Shown piece after piece: positions 10,131 through 20,344 of a stretch of 64,000 nt of DNA. Every line of letters starts with the position of its first letter. The stretch's first letter is position 1. The translations under genes were made by a program, and so were the position numbers. The stretch is from Candidatus Endonucleibacter sp. (ex Gigantidas childressi) (GTDB lineage: Bacteria; Pseudomonadota; Gammaproteobacteria; Pseudomonadales; Endozoicomonadaceae). The stretch lies in contig JASXSU010000002.1 in the NCBI GenBank assembly GCA_030674875.1, forward strand, positions 677,001 through 741,000, read 5' to 3'. Under the pieces are notes generated by a model. It saw only the letters and a list, made by a program, of their open reading frames with translations. It was not told the origin of the DNA and did not search any database.

Positions 10131-11615
10131 TCAGTCACTAGTGTGCGCTAAAGGGTAATTCAGGTATAAGGTCCAGTCTTTATAGCGCGCAATTTCTTTG
10201 AACTGACCACGAATAGTATCAGGCAAGTGGTTGAAATCATCATCCTGCGTAGCAAGGAAATAATTTCTACCACGGTCTTCAAGTGTATCTTGCAGATGCT
10301 GAATGCTATTAATGCTAGAGGCCTTGCCGCCGGAGTAAAAACGGGAGGAAAATGATGTACCGTAAAGAAATAAAATACCTGGATTATCTAGGCCCTGTTG
10401 TTGAACAATCTGCATCAATTGTTTGTGTGATTTTTGTCCGTAACCGTTCATAATAAAAACGGTTGATACTATTACCAAAATAGGAGCCAAAATAGTTGTT
10501 GCCAAAATGCGCTTTTGGTATAGATGCCATGTATCCTGCCAGTGATCAGCAAGTAACAATGCGACAGCAGGAGCTACAGGTAAAACGTATGTCCAAATGA
10601 CATTTTTGGCAAAGGTAAAAAAAACCAATGGAAAGAGTAACCAAAGAAGTATAAAAAGCCTCCATGAATTAATGTTATAGCTATTTCCTCCAAGAAATCC
10701 TCGGATCCACCTGAATGCAATTATTAGCAGAAACGGAGTCCATGGCAAACAGCTTACCAACCAGAATAACCAGATAGTGCCCATGGTAGTAACATGGGCA
10801 GCCCCGTAGCGATCTCCATCCCAGCCAGTATCAAGGTACCGCTGAAAATGTTCGCCAATGAAGAAATACTGCAGAAAACCTGGCGTTTTTATCTCTGCGG
10901 CAATATACCAAGGAGAAGCAATCAGCAATGTTAAAAGTGTTCCTTTGATCCAAGGAAATTTTTGCCATAGTGTTACCAGTCTTCGTTCTGGTAGGCACCA
11001 AATAAATATTGGCAGCCCTGCTAAAATCAGGGCTGCCAGCCCCTTAGCTAGCAATGCTATTGCACAGCCGACAAAAAATGTATATTGCCAGAAACTACCT
11101 TGCCTAGTATTTTTTGAGTGCCAGCCAATCCAGAATCCAGTTAATATCATCGTTATCGACAGAAGCATAGTCGGTTCCGCCAGAATAGTGCCGGACAATA
11201 TTAGGAATATAACTGTTGTGGGTAAGATCAGAAAAACCAGACGAGCTGCAGATTTACCTAGCTGAAAAAGTGCCAATCTACCAGTTAGCACTACAATACT
11301 TATACTGACCAAGAGTGAAGGAAGTCGTGCTGCAAACTCATTAGTACCAAATAGTTTAAATGAAAAGGCAGAGAGCCAGATAAACAGGGGTGGTTTGCCC
11401 CAAAAAGGCACATCAGTGTCGAACCAGAGAGTAACCCAGTTTCCGGTTTCTATCATTAGCCGGGCCATTTCACCGTAGCGAGCCTCAGATGTATCCTGTA
11501 ATGGATATAGGCCAATTGTGGCAAAACGTATTAAAAATGCGACTAGACAAACAACAGGCGCCATTAGTAATGGCGAACTAACAAATCTTATTAATTTATT
11601 CGTAAAGGTATTCAT
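10131..11615 (-). CDS. ArnT-like / GT83-family membrane glycosyltransferase
   Basis: This is a polytopic inner-membrane protein of 494 residues in the PMT/ArnT superfamily. The N-terminal periplasmic loop has the diagnostic acidic signature DTSEARYGEMARLMIETG followed by the segment WVTLWFDTDVPFWGKPPLF; the acidic residues of this loop are the catalytic or metal-binding ones in the family. About 10-12 hydrophobic segments follow. ArnT itself transfers aminoarabinose from undecaprenyl phosphate to lipid A; here the sugar and acceptor are unknown, as no arn biosynthesis genes are in the window. An envelope glycan-modifying role is inferred from the family and the PAP2 neighbour about 0.6 kb away on the same strand. 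Confidence 0.85.
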   Translation of the reverse strand: MNTFTNKLIRFVSSPLLMAPVVCLVAFLIRFATIGLYPLQDTSEARYGEMARLMIETGNWVTLWFDTDVPFWGKPPLFIWLSAFSFKLFGTNEFAARLPSLLVSISIVVLTGRLALFQLGKSAARLVFLILPTTVIFLILSGTILAEPTMLLSITMILTGFWIGWHSKNTRQGSFWQYTFFVGCAIALLAKGLAALILAGLPIFIWCLPERRLVTLWQKFPWIKGTLLTLLIASPWYIAAEIKTPGFLQYFFIGEHFQRYLDTGWDGDRYGAAHVTTMGTIWLFWLVSCLPWTPFLLIIAFRWIRGFLGGNSYNINSWRLFILLWLLFPLVFFTFAKNVIWTYVLPVAPAVALLLADHWQDTWHLYQKRILATTILAPILVIVSTVFIMNGYGQKSHKQLMQIVQQQGLDNPGILFLYGTSFSSRFYSGGKASSINSIQHLQDTLEDRGRNYFLATQDDDFNHLPDTIRGQFKEIARYKDWTLYLNYPLAHTSD

Positions 11616-11689
11616 TTTCTGAAAAATATAGATCCCATAATATTAAACTATCTGCTTGCACAAGTATGATACACTCATTACCCCTAAAA

Positions 11690-11790
11690 ATGCGAGGTTA
11701 TTGCCAGCTCTCATTCACCCAAATCATCCCACTCTTAGGCTCATGAGGCTTGGCTCATTTATGCCTCCCCTTCTTCAAAGATTATGTACT
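11690..11790. repeat. degenerate ERIC-like repeat
   Basis: Words in order: GCCAGCTCTCATTCACCCAA, ATCATCCCACTCTTAGGCTC and ATGAGGCTTGGCTCATTTAT, then CCTCCCC. This matches the centre and right half of the repeat family. The remainder of the 11616-12007 gap presumably holds the tolC promoter, which I cannot place. Confidence 0.45.
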
Positions 11791-12007
11791 TCAGAGCTAA
11801 ATTCTTCAGATATTTTAAAATAATGCATGCTTTTTTATCGTGAAAATATTGCCAAATTCTTTAATAAGCTGACTCTAGACTTGCTGCGCACCCGAGACAA
11901 TGTTTACTAGCGATCATCATTTCTGCCTCTTTTTTTATTTATATTGCGATTATCATCTCATAGAATATAATTATTTAGTCGTGTAATGATGTTGAAGAGG
12001 CTAAAGC

Positions 12008-13378
12008 ATGTCACGAATTTATAAGACTTTATTACTAGCCGTATTAGTTGGTACAGCTACCGAGATGCAGGCATCTGTTTCAAACCATGATCTACTGTAT
12101 GTATATGATTTGGCGGTGAAGCACGATGCTCAAAATGCTGAAGCAAAAGCAAGAATGCACGCAACAGTAGAGAAAACTTTTCAAGGTAGAGCTGCATTGT
12201 TACCTAGTCTAAATTTGAATGCCAGTACTCAGTTTAATAAAGTAGAAACAAACGTAGACGGAGGGAGTGATGTTAAAAACAACTATAACTCTCATGGCTG
12301 GAGTGCAATTCTGAACCAGCCATTGTTTAATCTAGAGCGCTGGTTCAACTACAAGCAGACCAAAGCAGTTAGCGAGCAGGCTAAATATCAGCTTGCCTCT
12401 GAACAGCAGGGCTTGATATTACGAGTCTGTGAAGCATATTTCAATATACTAAGAGCAGAAGATAGTCAGATTACATCTAAATCTGAAGAAAAAGCGGTGA
12501 AACAACAGCTGGATCATGCCAAAGAACGTTATAATGTGGGTTTGACGGCAAAAACTGATGCTCTTGAGGCTCAGGCTGAATACGATAATGCCCGAGTTTC
12601 TCGCATATTAACTGACAATCAAGTATCCGTCAGCTATGAAAATTTAAGAACGATTATCAATACAATTCTTAGTGATATTGGTAAGCTAAAAAAACATATG
12701 CCTCTATTAGCCCCAACTCCAGCCATTATTGAAAGCTGGGTCAACAATGCCGTTGCTAACAATCTAAACTTGAAAGCCGCAAGGGAAGAACTTATAGCCA
12801 CAGAAGAAAACCTACGAGCAAAAAAGTCCGAACATGCACCAACGGTGGATGCATTTGCTAGCTATAACCATACTTCTACCGACTCTGACAAGGCTCGTAA
12901 TAGCACTAATGGTGGCACTGCATCTGGTCGCAGTAATTCAACAGTTGTTGGCCTAAACCTAAAGGTACCTATCTTTTCTGGTGGGGCAACCTGCTCCTTG
13001 GTGCGTGAGGCAGGCTATTTGATGGAACAGTCGCAGCAGCGTTTTGACATGCTTCTCCGTGAAACTAGTTCAAAAACTAGAAATTTCTTCAAAACAGTCA
13101 ACTCTGATATTGAGCGTGTGGAAGCACGAAAGCAGGGGATTCTTTCTTCTGATAGCGCACTAAAAGCAACTCAGAGTGGTTATGAAGTAGGTACTCGTAA
13201 TATAACGGATGTACTTGAAGCTCAGAAAAGACTGTACTCTGCCCAGCGGGATTACTTGAATGCTCGTTATGATTTTATCATAAATACATTAAGGTTAAAG
13301 CAGTTGGCAGGCACTCTAAGTCCTGATGATGTGCGTAGCCTAAGTGGCTGGATTATTTTTTCTAAGGTTGAAAGTTAG
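12008..13378 (+). CDS. tolC: TolC-family outer-membrane efflux channel
   Basis: This outer-membrane factor has 456 residues. The start ATG at 12008 has a GAAGAGG ribosome site. A Sec signal peptide (hydrophobic LLLAVLVGTATEMQA) is followed by the two-fold repeat of coiled-coil helices typical of TolC: ALLPSLNLNAS and NQPLFNLERW in the first half, and KVPIFSGG and EVGTRNITDVLEAQKRLYSA in the second. TolC forms a trimeric barrel and tunnel that serves RND, MFS and type I export systems. The RND operon at 44.2-48.4 kb has no channel gene of its own, so this protein is a candidate partner. It is convergent with coaX, about 125 bases away. Confidence 0.9.
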   Translation: MSRIYKTLLLAVLVGTATEMQASVSNHDLLYVYDLAVKHDAQNAEAKARMHATVEKTFQGRAALLPSLNLNASTQFNKVETNVDGGSDVKNNYNSHGWSAILNQPLFNLERWFNYKQTKAVSEQAKYQLASEQQGLILRVCEAYFNILRAEDSQITSKSEEKAVKQQLDHAKERYNVGLTAKTDALEAQAEYDNARVSRILTDNQVSVSYENLRTIINTILSDIGKLKKHMPLLAPTPAIIESWVNNAVANNLNLKAAREELIATEENLRAKKSEHAPTVDAFASYNHTSTDSDKARNSTNGGTASGRSNSTVVGLNLKVPIFSGGATCSLVREAGYLMEQSQQRFDMLLRETSSKTRNFFKTVNSDIERVEARKQGILSSDSALKATQSGYEVGTRNITDVLEAQKRLYSAQRDYLNARYDFIINTLRLKQLAGTLSPDDVRSLSGWIIFSKVES

Positions 13379-13503
13379 GAGTCAGAAATTAAGTAATGAG
13401 AACTTTGCATAAGCATCATATGCAACAGTATTACTCATTTGAAAAATGCATCGAGCTTATATTCATGCCATTGATGGTGAAATCGGTCAACAATCTCATG
13501 CCA

Positions 13504-14277
13504 TCAACGATAACTGTAACGGGTATAGAGTATCACTAACCCATCTAGTGATAGGTTTGGGTTATAGCAGTCAAACAAATTTTCTTGTTGATCGAAAAGA
13601 CGTCCGAGCCCACCTGTCGCAATGTGTGTCGCTTTTATACCTAATTGCTTATCTATGCGCGATAAGCAGCCTTCAACCATTGAGACATAACCCCAGTAAA
13701 TGCCTGCCTGCATAGCATCATAGACATTTGTGGCAATAACATTATCTTTTTGGTATTCCGAGATCGCTATTTTAGGCAGCTTGGCTGCTGCGTTATGCAG
13801 AGCTTCCAGAGATAAATTTACTCCTGGAGCGATCATTCCACCGTCATAAGCTCCTTTTTCTCCAATGACATCAAAGGTTGTCGCTGTGCCAAAATCAATA
13901 ATTACAATAGGAGTTTTGTATTTATGCTTTGCAGCAATAGCATTGACCAATCTATCAGCACCAAGTTGTGCAGGGTCATCGATGTTAATAGTGATCGGAA
14001 AATTGTTCAATCTAGGGGCAATAATAATAGGATTCATGTGCAAATGCTGGTGACAAAACCGTGTAACAGTTACTGTGACATCAGGAACAACGCTAGAGAT
14101 AATAATATCAGCAATATTTGCATATTTTTGTAAAATCGGTGATAACAGTGAAAAATACTCATCACTTGTACGCTGGCTGCGGGTTTCTAAACACCATTGC
14201 CGAACAAAACTTTGAGCGTTCAAATCATAAAAGCCAAAAGCTATGTTGGTATTTCCCACATCAATTGTAAGTAACAT
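13504..14277 (-). CDS. coaX: type III pantothenate kinase
   Basis: CoaX phosphorylates pantothenate, the first step of coenzyme A synthesis. The protein has 257 residues, the usual length. Visible family motifs are the phosphate-binding DVGNTNIAFG at the N-terminus, PAQLGADR, IIDFGTATTFDVI, GGMIAPGVNLSLEALH and ATGGLGRLFD. The ATG at 14277 is preferred because GAGGAA lies five bases upstream and the domain starts at once (MLLTIDVGNTN). coaE, the last enzyme of the same pathway, lies in the same window at 22.1 kb. The usual birA neighbour is absent. Confidence 0.93.
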   Translation of the reverse strand: MLLTIDVGNTNIAFGFYDLNAQSFVRQWCLETRSQRTSDEYFSLLSPILQKYANIADIIISSVVPDVTVTVTRFCHQHLHMNPIIIAPRLNNFPITINIDDPAQLGADRLVNAIAAKHKYKTPIVIIDFGTATTFDVIGEKGAYDGGMIAPGVNLSLEALHNAAAKLPKIAISEYQKDNVIATNVYDAMQAGIYWGYVSMVEGCLSRIDKQLGIKATHIATGGLGRLFDQQENLFDCYNPNLSLDGLVILYTRYSYR

Positions 14278-15039
14278 TTTATTCCTCAAAAATATGACTT
14301 GTGCCAAAGCTTGTTATTGTGCTCTATATTGATTATCGCAAACTCAAGCGTCCTTACAAGGGTAGCGCCAAGACCTTTAAAACCCTTTCATATAACCAAT
14401 AACTTTGTCAAAATATGGGTGCATTCCAACAAAATAAAGTACCATGTTGCGGCCTAAGTAATCACAATAAAGCTTAGGCTAAACAACTAAACGAAACTTT
14501 TGCATGAACAAGACGCGTAATGATATTATTCACCACCTGATCTTTTAAAACCTAGATCTCCTGCATAAACGACAAACTAGTAGCTTGAGGCTTACCTCTT
14601 TCAGCTGATACACATCAAACTGATTTTTCGGAAAGCCACCAATACTTATTTCTTTTGAGAACAATCATCGCAGCAAGTCTTTAGCATTCTATATCAGTTT
14701 CCATTATAGCTATGAGGCTTTTGACTGCCCTCACCAACCACCTACTATTAGCAATCTCATTAGGCTCCGCTCGTTTGTCGCTTCCTCACACTTTAAATAG
14801 TCACTGAAATAGCTATCGGATGTTAAAAAATAGCACCTCGCAGCCACTTTCGTGCCAAAATTAAAGCTGGGAAAAATAAATACCCTGAGAAAAATAAACT
14901 AAAACTGAGGCTAGGTCGACCTAAATTCTCGATAAATAACAAATCACAGCGATATCACTTTCAATATTGAAGTGGCAGAGGTGCAGAACATTTTGTATAT
15001 ACCCATTACCTTTGAAGATGTGGGGTGATGTTGACTGCC
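14278..15039. other. gap with two degenerate ERIC-like repeats
   Basis: No gene is seen. One repeat relic covers about 14691-14800 (CTGCCCTCACCAACCACCTA, TTAGGCTCCGCTCGTTTGTC). A second at about 14999-15039 (ATACCCATTACCTTTGAAGA) is cut off by the end of the IS4 element that follows, so the IS4 copy inserted into an existing repeat. Confidence 0.45.
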
Positions 15040-16240
15040 TATGTACGGGACAAAACATTTAGCGGATCTAAAAAAGTGGTTTGATCATTTTTTGCACAGC
15101 GGTTTTTGAGTATCCGTCTAAGCCTAATCGAAACAGACTCTTGGCTGGACGGTAATGCTTGTTCAGCGGCAATTGATTTACATTCCCATAACACCAGCGA
15201 CCTACTAGTAGACACCACACAGCAGCAATCGTCAGTAGTCCCATCAGTTTATCCATCCTGTCAATGTTCGTCATATGTGTGGACTCCAAATCAAAGCCCC
15301 GACTTTTAGATTGCCAAACATGGTTTCAATACTCCAGCGCTTACTATAGCCATCTATTATGCTGCCTGGCTGTTTAGTAGCTACGATGATCAACAATCCT
15401 TTCAGAGTTCGACGGGCTGCAATATAGAACGGTACTCCAGATACTTTCTTTTTGCTATGCCACGTTACTGTTTGATTGATACTAACGCCTGTGCATAGCT
15501 TGCCAACGGCAATCTTTTTGCTTCGATGTGCCACCACATTATTGCTTTTAACCAGAATTCTGCATGACAGTTTGTTTTGACGTAACCAGTCTAACCATTC
15601 GTGGCCTATAAACTCACGATCTGCCAGAAGGTTATCAATTCTCTTTATGGGAATGAGATTTAGTACACGCTCCATTACCGCTATGCGTTCATCGGTATTG
15701 GAGTTTCCTCTTTTTTTGTCAAGACACTCCCAAACAATGAGGGTTGAGGTTCCTTGCCAAGCAATTGATACCGCCAGATGGTTGACGTTTTTGGGGTAAT
15801 GCGTCCAGTTGATTCTACTCATGCACAGGGTAAAGCGATCCATGTCCAGCCAGCTCAGAATCAGCTCACCTAGCTGCTCAAAACTGTAGCCATAGTCAGC
15901 GCAAAATCGCTTTATACCCAAAGCATTTCAAATTGCTACTAGGCAGCAAGTAAGCTAAGCCTCGTGAGCTTACGAGTAGTAGGTGATCTGGGTGAGCGAA
16001 CGCAGCCAACAACGTAGCAACTTGAAAGGCGACGGGTATATACGGCGATAACTGGACTCGTTGTTTGCCTTCGTCTGAAACTCTTCGGCTACACGGTATA
16101 AGTTAGTGGAACGGCTACGCAGTAAGGCCATTACAAACCGTGCAATGAAGGTGATCCTAGCTTGATGCAGGGGTAGATGAGCCTTAATCTTCTTGACCGA
16201 TGAACTGACGTCTTGCTGAATTCAAGCATATGACCAATCG
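15040..16240 (-). mobile_element. IS4-family element, copy A (transposase pseudogene)
   Basis: The terminal repeat TATGTACGGGACAAAAC lies at about 15040. The transposase reads on the minus strand: an N-terminal part (16050-16230) with ARFVMALLRSRSTNLYRVAE, then the catalytic part with NLLADREFIGHEW, the IS4 Y-R-E signature YSKRWSIETMFGNLK and a C-terminal TIAAVWCLLVG. It is broken twice: by a 128-bp ERIC insertion at 15913-16040 and by a frameshift at about 15289. Removing the ERIC and one TA restores the frame SYRRI-KRFCADYG, as in copy B at 25241-26405. The far end near 16240 is approximate. Confidence 0.8.
15913..16040 (-). repeat. ERIC-type palindromic repeat (128 bp) inside IS4 transposase
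   Basis: The ends are TATACCC and GGGTATA; the interior contains GATCTGGGTGAGCGAACGCA, GCCAACAACGTAGCAACTTG and AAAGGCGACGGG. These correspond to the ERIC consensus, whose best-known segment is GACTGGGGTGAGCG. Comparison with the uninterrupted IS4 copy B shows insertion at a TA, with TA repeated on both sides. Confidence 0.85.
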
Positions 16241-16649
16241 CGATGCGCTATTTATGGCGATAAAATGGACTACTCACACCTTTCTGAGAGAGACCTCTGC
16301 TGAGAAAGCCAAAAGAAAGCGATTCATACTTATATTTACCATATACCAATGAAACACTGTAAATTTGTCGATCTACTAAAATGTAGCCTAGCGTGCTACT
16401 GCATGCCCACTCGGAGATACTAGGCAACTAAATAAGTAGAACATTCTTAATTTAGAAACCTGCCCCCTAAGCTCAGGAGTTATTTAAAGCTCTTCATAAC
16501 ACGCTCATAGATAAATATTTAGCAGCTAATGGACGGAATCCAAATACGTGGTATAATTTATCAGGATAAGATCTCTGCTAATAACAAAGGTGTTGTAAGC
16601 ATATATACATAGTAAATCACAATATTTAGTTATTCATAAGTAATAAGTC

Positions 16650-17417
16650 ATGAATCAGTTTTTACGTATTATACAACTATCAGACACTCATCTTTTTGCA
16701 ACCGATTGCGGACAAGTGCACGGTGTTAACACTCATGCAAGCTTGAGTGCAACAATTAAACACCTTCAAAACCGTTTTACCGATGCTATTGATGCCATTG
16801 TTATTACTGGTGATATCAGCCAGGATGAAACACCAGCTTCTTATCAGCGCTTAATCAACCACCTTACCCCACTGGCTACGCCTTTTTATTGGCTTCCAGG
16901 CAATCATGATATATTGGAAGTAATGACCAAGGCATGTCCACAGGCTGTTATCCAGTGCGTAGAAATGAGGCAGTGGCAGTTGTTAATGTTGGACTCAAAA
17001 AGTTCAGGAGAAGTTTCTGGCAGACTTACGGATCAAACATTAAGTTGGTTAAAATCTAGGCTCTCAGAAACAGAAAGTAAGAACACCATCATAGCTATGC
17101 ACCATCATCCTTATAAAACTGGTAGTAAATGGATGAATCATCTTGGACTTCAAAACGCCTTTCAATTTCAAGAAATTATATCTGACTATAGTAATATTAA
17201 AGCAGTTATTCACGGTCACATTCATCAGCAAGCAGAAGTATTTGTCGGCAATATTCCTTGTTTTGCTACACCGTCTACCTGTGCTCAGTTTAAAGCTAAC
17301 AGTCCTGATTTTCAGATCGACCATAGTCAGGCTACTGGCTACAGGATTTTGGAGCTGCATAACAATGGACGACTAGAGACCTCTATTGTTAGAGCATACA
17401 ACCATTATGATGGGTAA
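16650..17417 (+). CDS. cpdA: 3',5'-cyclic-AMP phosphodiesterase CpdA
   Basis: This calcineurin-like metallophosphoesterase has 255 residues. The metal-binding motifs appear in order: QLSDTHLF near the N-terminus, ITGDISQD, LPGNHD, MHHHPYKTGS and HGHIHQQAEV. Length and the C-terminal block (ATPSTCAQFKANSPDF, TGYRILEL) match CpdA, which hydrolyses cAMP in the cytoplasm and tunes CRP-dependent regulation. The gene appears intact although IS debris lies on both sides, so it may still be under selection. Confidence 0.9.
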   Translation: MNQFLRIIQLSDTHLFATDCGQVHGVNTHASLSATIKHLQNRFTDAIDAIVITGDISQDETPASYQRLINHLTPLATPFYWLPGNHDILEVMTKACPQAVIQCVEMRQWQLLMLDSKSSGEVSGRLTDQTLSWLKSRLSETESKNTIIAMHHHPYKTGSKWMNHLGLQNAFQFQEIISDYSNIKAVIHGHIHQQAEVFVGNIPCFATPSTCAQFKANSPDFQIDHSQATGYRILELHNNGRLETSIVRAYNHYDG

Positions 17418-17504
17418 CACAATAACATCCTCGCATCAGAAAACCATATATCTGCATGATTCATCAAAGAGCTTTGTAAAAAATAGTACATTAAGGCGCT
17501 ATTG

Positions 17505-18430
17505 TTGAATTCGGAAGATTGGCCTATGCCTACAATTGCTAAAGCTTTGAGGAACAGTGAATCTAGCATAAACCACTATATGAATGACTACCTGAAAAAG
17601 AGAAATCTGATGCCTGAAAATGGTGGCAGCAAAAGTCGCTTGAATGACTAGCAAACGCGGCAATTGATCGAGCATATCTCTGAGCATACCTATGCTTATA
17701 TCCACCAGATTCTCGCTTATATCTCTGAGAAATGAGACGTAAATATACTGCATCCAGCCTAAACAAATAGCTTCACCAACATCGCTTCACCTACAAAAAA
17801 CCGAAGGGCGCACCCCACAAGTTTGACTCTGAAAAACAGGCTGAGCTTGTGGAACGCTATGAAGCCTTGAAGACTTCATTGCCAGAAAACGAGGTGTTGC
17901 TTTTCATAGATGCTGATCACCCAAAGCAGGCGACAAAAATCACATCAGGGTGGATTCGAAAAGTGGTTGATAAAGTCATCACTACGACGGGAAGCCGTAC
18001 TCGGCTGAACATCGTAGGTGCAATTGAGCTAGGCGATTTATCAGCAGCTATCTTTGATCAATTCAAGACCATTAATGGTATAGCTATTATCGAGTTTTTC
18101 CAAAAAGTACGGAGCGTTTATGCATCAATAGAAGTTATTCATATAGTTCTTGATGGTGCTGACTACCATTACTCAAAGGAGTTGGTTGAGGCCTCCAAAA
18201 AGTTGAACATAAAGCTACATTACCTTCCGCCTTACAGCCCAAAGTTGAACTTCATTGAACGATTATGGAAGGTCATGAATGAACATGCCAGAAATAATGA
18301 ATACTTCGTAACTACTAAGGAGTTTCGACAAAAAACAAATCATTTCTTCTATAAAACTATACCCCAAATTGGTGCTTCATTGATCAGCAGGATAAGTGAT
18401 AATTTTGAGATGATGCAACACGCATTTTGA
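17505..18430 (+). pseudogene. IS630-family transposase, 5' half decayed
   Basis: The C-terminal 193 residues (17849-18430) are open and carry the IS630 DDE residues: FIDADHP, HIVLDGADYHYS and LPPYSPKLNFIERLWKVM. The N-terminal helix-turn-helix part is still readable at 17515-17840 (DWPMPTIAKALRNSESSIN, ending HRRAHP) but contains several stops and frame changes. A much shorter relic of the same element is at 27590-27760. Confidence 0.75.
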
Positions 18431-18474
18431 ACTCTCTCTGGGTATAAACCCAGATATTTACTTTACTAATCCTT

Positions 18475-18665
18475 ATTAGCTAGATTGCCAGAATAAATGG
18501 CACACTGCTTACTCAATAACATATCAGTCTAACTAAGGTTTTTCGCGGCCGTATTTTAATTAAAAATTGAGCTGCATCTATTTTATTTTTCTACAAGTAA
18601 CCAATATTCATTCCCTTCAGCAAGAATCGACGCAATAGTTCATTAGTCTTCTCGTTAAATTTGCT
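18475..18665 (-). pseudogene. IS30-family transposase remnant (type C)
   Basis: The plus-strand text TTTTTCGCGGCCGTATTTTA mirrors 3460-3480. On the minus strand, NEKTNELLRRFLLKGMNIG is the IS30 region that follows the last catalytic Glu. It is only a fragment. Confidence 0.5.
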
Positions 18666-19238
18666 CCGGCGTAAAGCCTAAGCCAAGCTATTGCAATGAT
18701 CCTCTTCACCGACATAAGTCATAGGAAGGCAGAGCTTCAGGAAAACCGTTTTATCGGAGCGGTGCACATAACCACCAACCCTGCGCACCGAAAATACGAG
18801 TTTATTGAGGGGTATTGAACAGGCATCATTCCGTCAGAGCCTACCGCTTTTAAGATCTTTCTATGTGGTTACCTGATTCGTTGTATAAGAGCTACAACTA
18901 AAAGCAGCTAACTTTCAAATCCATTTCAAGTATGTTTGCTACTATGGAAATCAAGCTTATTCATGGGAGATAGGCACACAAATGGCTTGATCAAGCAATC
19001 TTTCCTAAAAGGCACCGAGCTTACTAAATAAGATATTCAAATACAGCATATGAGAATCGGTTAAATCATAGATATCGAAAAACTCAAGGCTACCAATCAC
19101 CAATCTAGAGATTTAGAAATGGGGTAGGGAGTGTACGCAGGCTTACATACTCATAATCAAATTGCAATATATGACTTGAAAGTACGCAATAAGTCTCCTA
19201 GATTTATTATATAAACGTAGTAATAAGGGAATGATGTT
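18666..19238. other. gap without a recognised gene
   Basis: This stretch is probably old mobile-element debris; no frame is long enough to support a call. The last bases before 19239 (AAGGGAATGATGTT) could serve the next small gene. Confidence 0.3.
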
Positions 19239-19523
19239 ATGACCAAAGGACGGGCTACCCATCGCGGGGATGATGAGGATTTCATTGAAGACGCAAATAA
19301 TCATATCCGGAGGGAGAAATCAATTAGAGATAGGTGTCAAAAAAGGAAAGTGTCAAAAATACGTCGCGGTATTGACAGCTATTATACTGCTAGAGATAGC
19401 GGCCATCATACTCTCTATACTGATGACTTTGATAACTTTGATGACTTTGATGACTTTGATGACTTTGATGACTTTGATGACTTTGATGACCTTGATGACC
19501 TTGATGACTTATCACGAAATTAA
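19239..19523 (+). CDS. hypothetical Asp-rich repeat protein (94 aa)
   Basis: The ATG at 19239 has AAGGGA eight bases upstream. The first 60 residues are charged (DDEDFIEDANNHIRREKS); the last third is a (Asp-Asp-Phe)n run encoded by a 9-bp tandem repeat. The overlapping +1 frame (ATG at 19270) is also open for 94 codons and would give a different protein, with a membrane-like segment (VAVLTAIILLEIAAIILSI) followed by Leu-Met-Thr repeats. Either frame could be the coding one; the upstream ATG has the better ribosome site. No family is recognised. Confidence 0.35.
   Translation: MTKGRATHRGDDEDFIEDANNHIRREKSIRDRCQKRKVSKIRRGIDSYYTARDSGHHTLYTDDFDNFDDFDDFDDFDDFDDFDDLDDLDDLSRN
19422..19511 (+). repeat. 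9-bp tandem repeat, ten units
   Basis: The unit is GATGACTTT with two GATGACCTT and one GATAACTTT variants, ten consecutive copies. Because the unit is a multiple of three, changes in copy number keep both overlapping frames open. Confidence 0.9.
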
Positions 19524-19659
19524 CTATTATATGGAAATGTCTTTTCCTTCCTGATGTCCATGGGTACTCGTTACACTTGAACTTAAAATAGTTCTTCTCA
19601 TTTTTCAGTTTTAGTTATCTGCTGAGTCTCGCCTGATTATAAGCGCACTTAGTGAATAT

Positions 19660-19935
19660 TTCAGGCCGCTTTACCTTCCAGTCTTTTCAGCAATGAGTAG
19701 GTGGGATATGATCCAGTGCTTTATGAGATATGTGATGATTAGATATCTTCAAATACCTTATCAAAGTCTCTCTCAAACCTTCCTACGAAAGGAAGTGAGT
19801 CGCCTTCAAAATATCGCTTATTATACCGCTAAAGCGCTCAACTATACCGTTGGTTTGTGGGTGCTTCGGTTTAATCAGACGATGCTCGATATCATGTTCG
19901 GCACAAGACTGATCAAACGCATCATTCACATGAAT
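19660..19935 (-). pseudogene. IS481-type transposase, C-terminal fragment
   Basis: The minus-strand reading includes FDQSCAEHDIEHRLIKPKHP followed by QTNGIVERFSGIISDILKAT, the integrase-core C-terminus with its catalytic Glu context, as in IS481/IS3 transposases. It is joined directly to an IS5 fragment at 19936 and has no 5' part. Confidence 0.6.
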
Positions 19936-20265
19936 TTAGCTGTGACAAAATTTACGGACCAGAAGACCTCTATACAAGCACTGAGCCAACTGTACATCGG
20001 ATAAGCGATACCATGTTCCAAGCAATAAGGCTCGAAACAAGGTCAGCAGAGGGTAGCTGGGGCGACCGGTGTTAGATGCGTAGATTGAGGATAGTAACTT
20101 CTCAATCTCTGACCATTCCAACAGCGCTTTTGTATCATCCAGACTACGAAGAATTGGATAATGTAGGTCGCTGGCTGAAATAAAGCGTTTTGGCTGTCTT
20201 GTGAAAGATTTTTGCATGCCGATATTATACCGAATCTGATTGTCTTTGTTGAGTTATGCTGAAGT
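19936..20265 (-). pseudogene. IS5-family transposase, 5' fragment
   Basis: The N-terminal 90 residues of the IS5 transposase are open on the minus strand from 20217 (SASDLHYPILRSLDDTKALL, SNTGRPSYPLLTLF, LFRALLLGTWYRLSDVQLAQ). The left terminal repeat (CAGCATAACTCAACAAAGAC on the minus strand) lies at about 20240-20265. Here the gene is not interrupted by an ERIC, giving the 'empty site' for 30486-30613. The rest of the element is missing. Confidence 0.75.
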
Positions 20266-20301
20266 ATCTGATTACAAATAAAAAAACAGAACTCGTTCAA
20301 C

Positions 20302-20332
20302 TTGACAACAGATGATACTAGAATGTTAGAAT
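20302..20332 (+). promoter_or_regulatory. putative sigma-70 promoter of tRNA-Arg
   Basis: A perfect -35 hexamer TTGACA (20302-20307) and a -10 TAGAAT (20327-20332) are 19 bases apart, slightly long. The predicted transcript start is 4-8 bases before the tRNA 5' end. Confidence 0.5.
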
Positions 20333-20344
20333 GCTTCTTACGAT

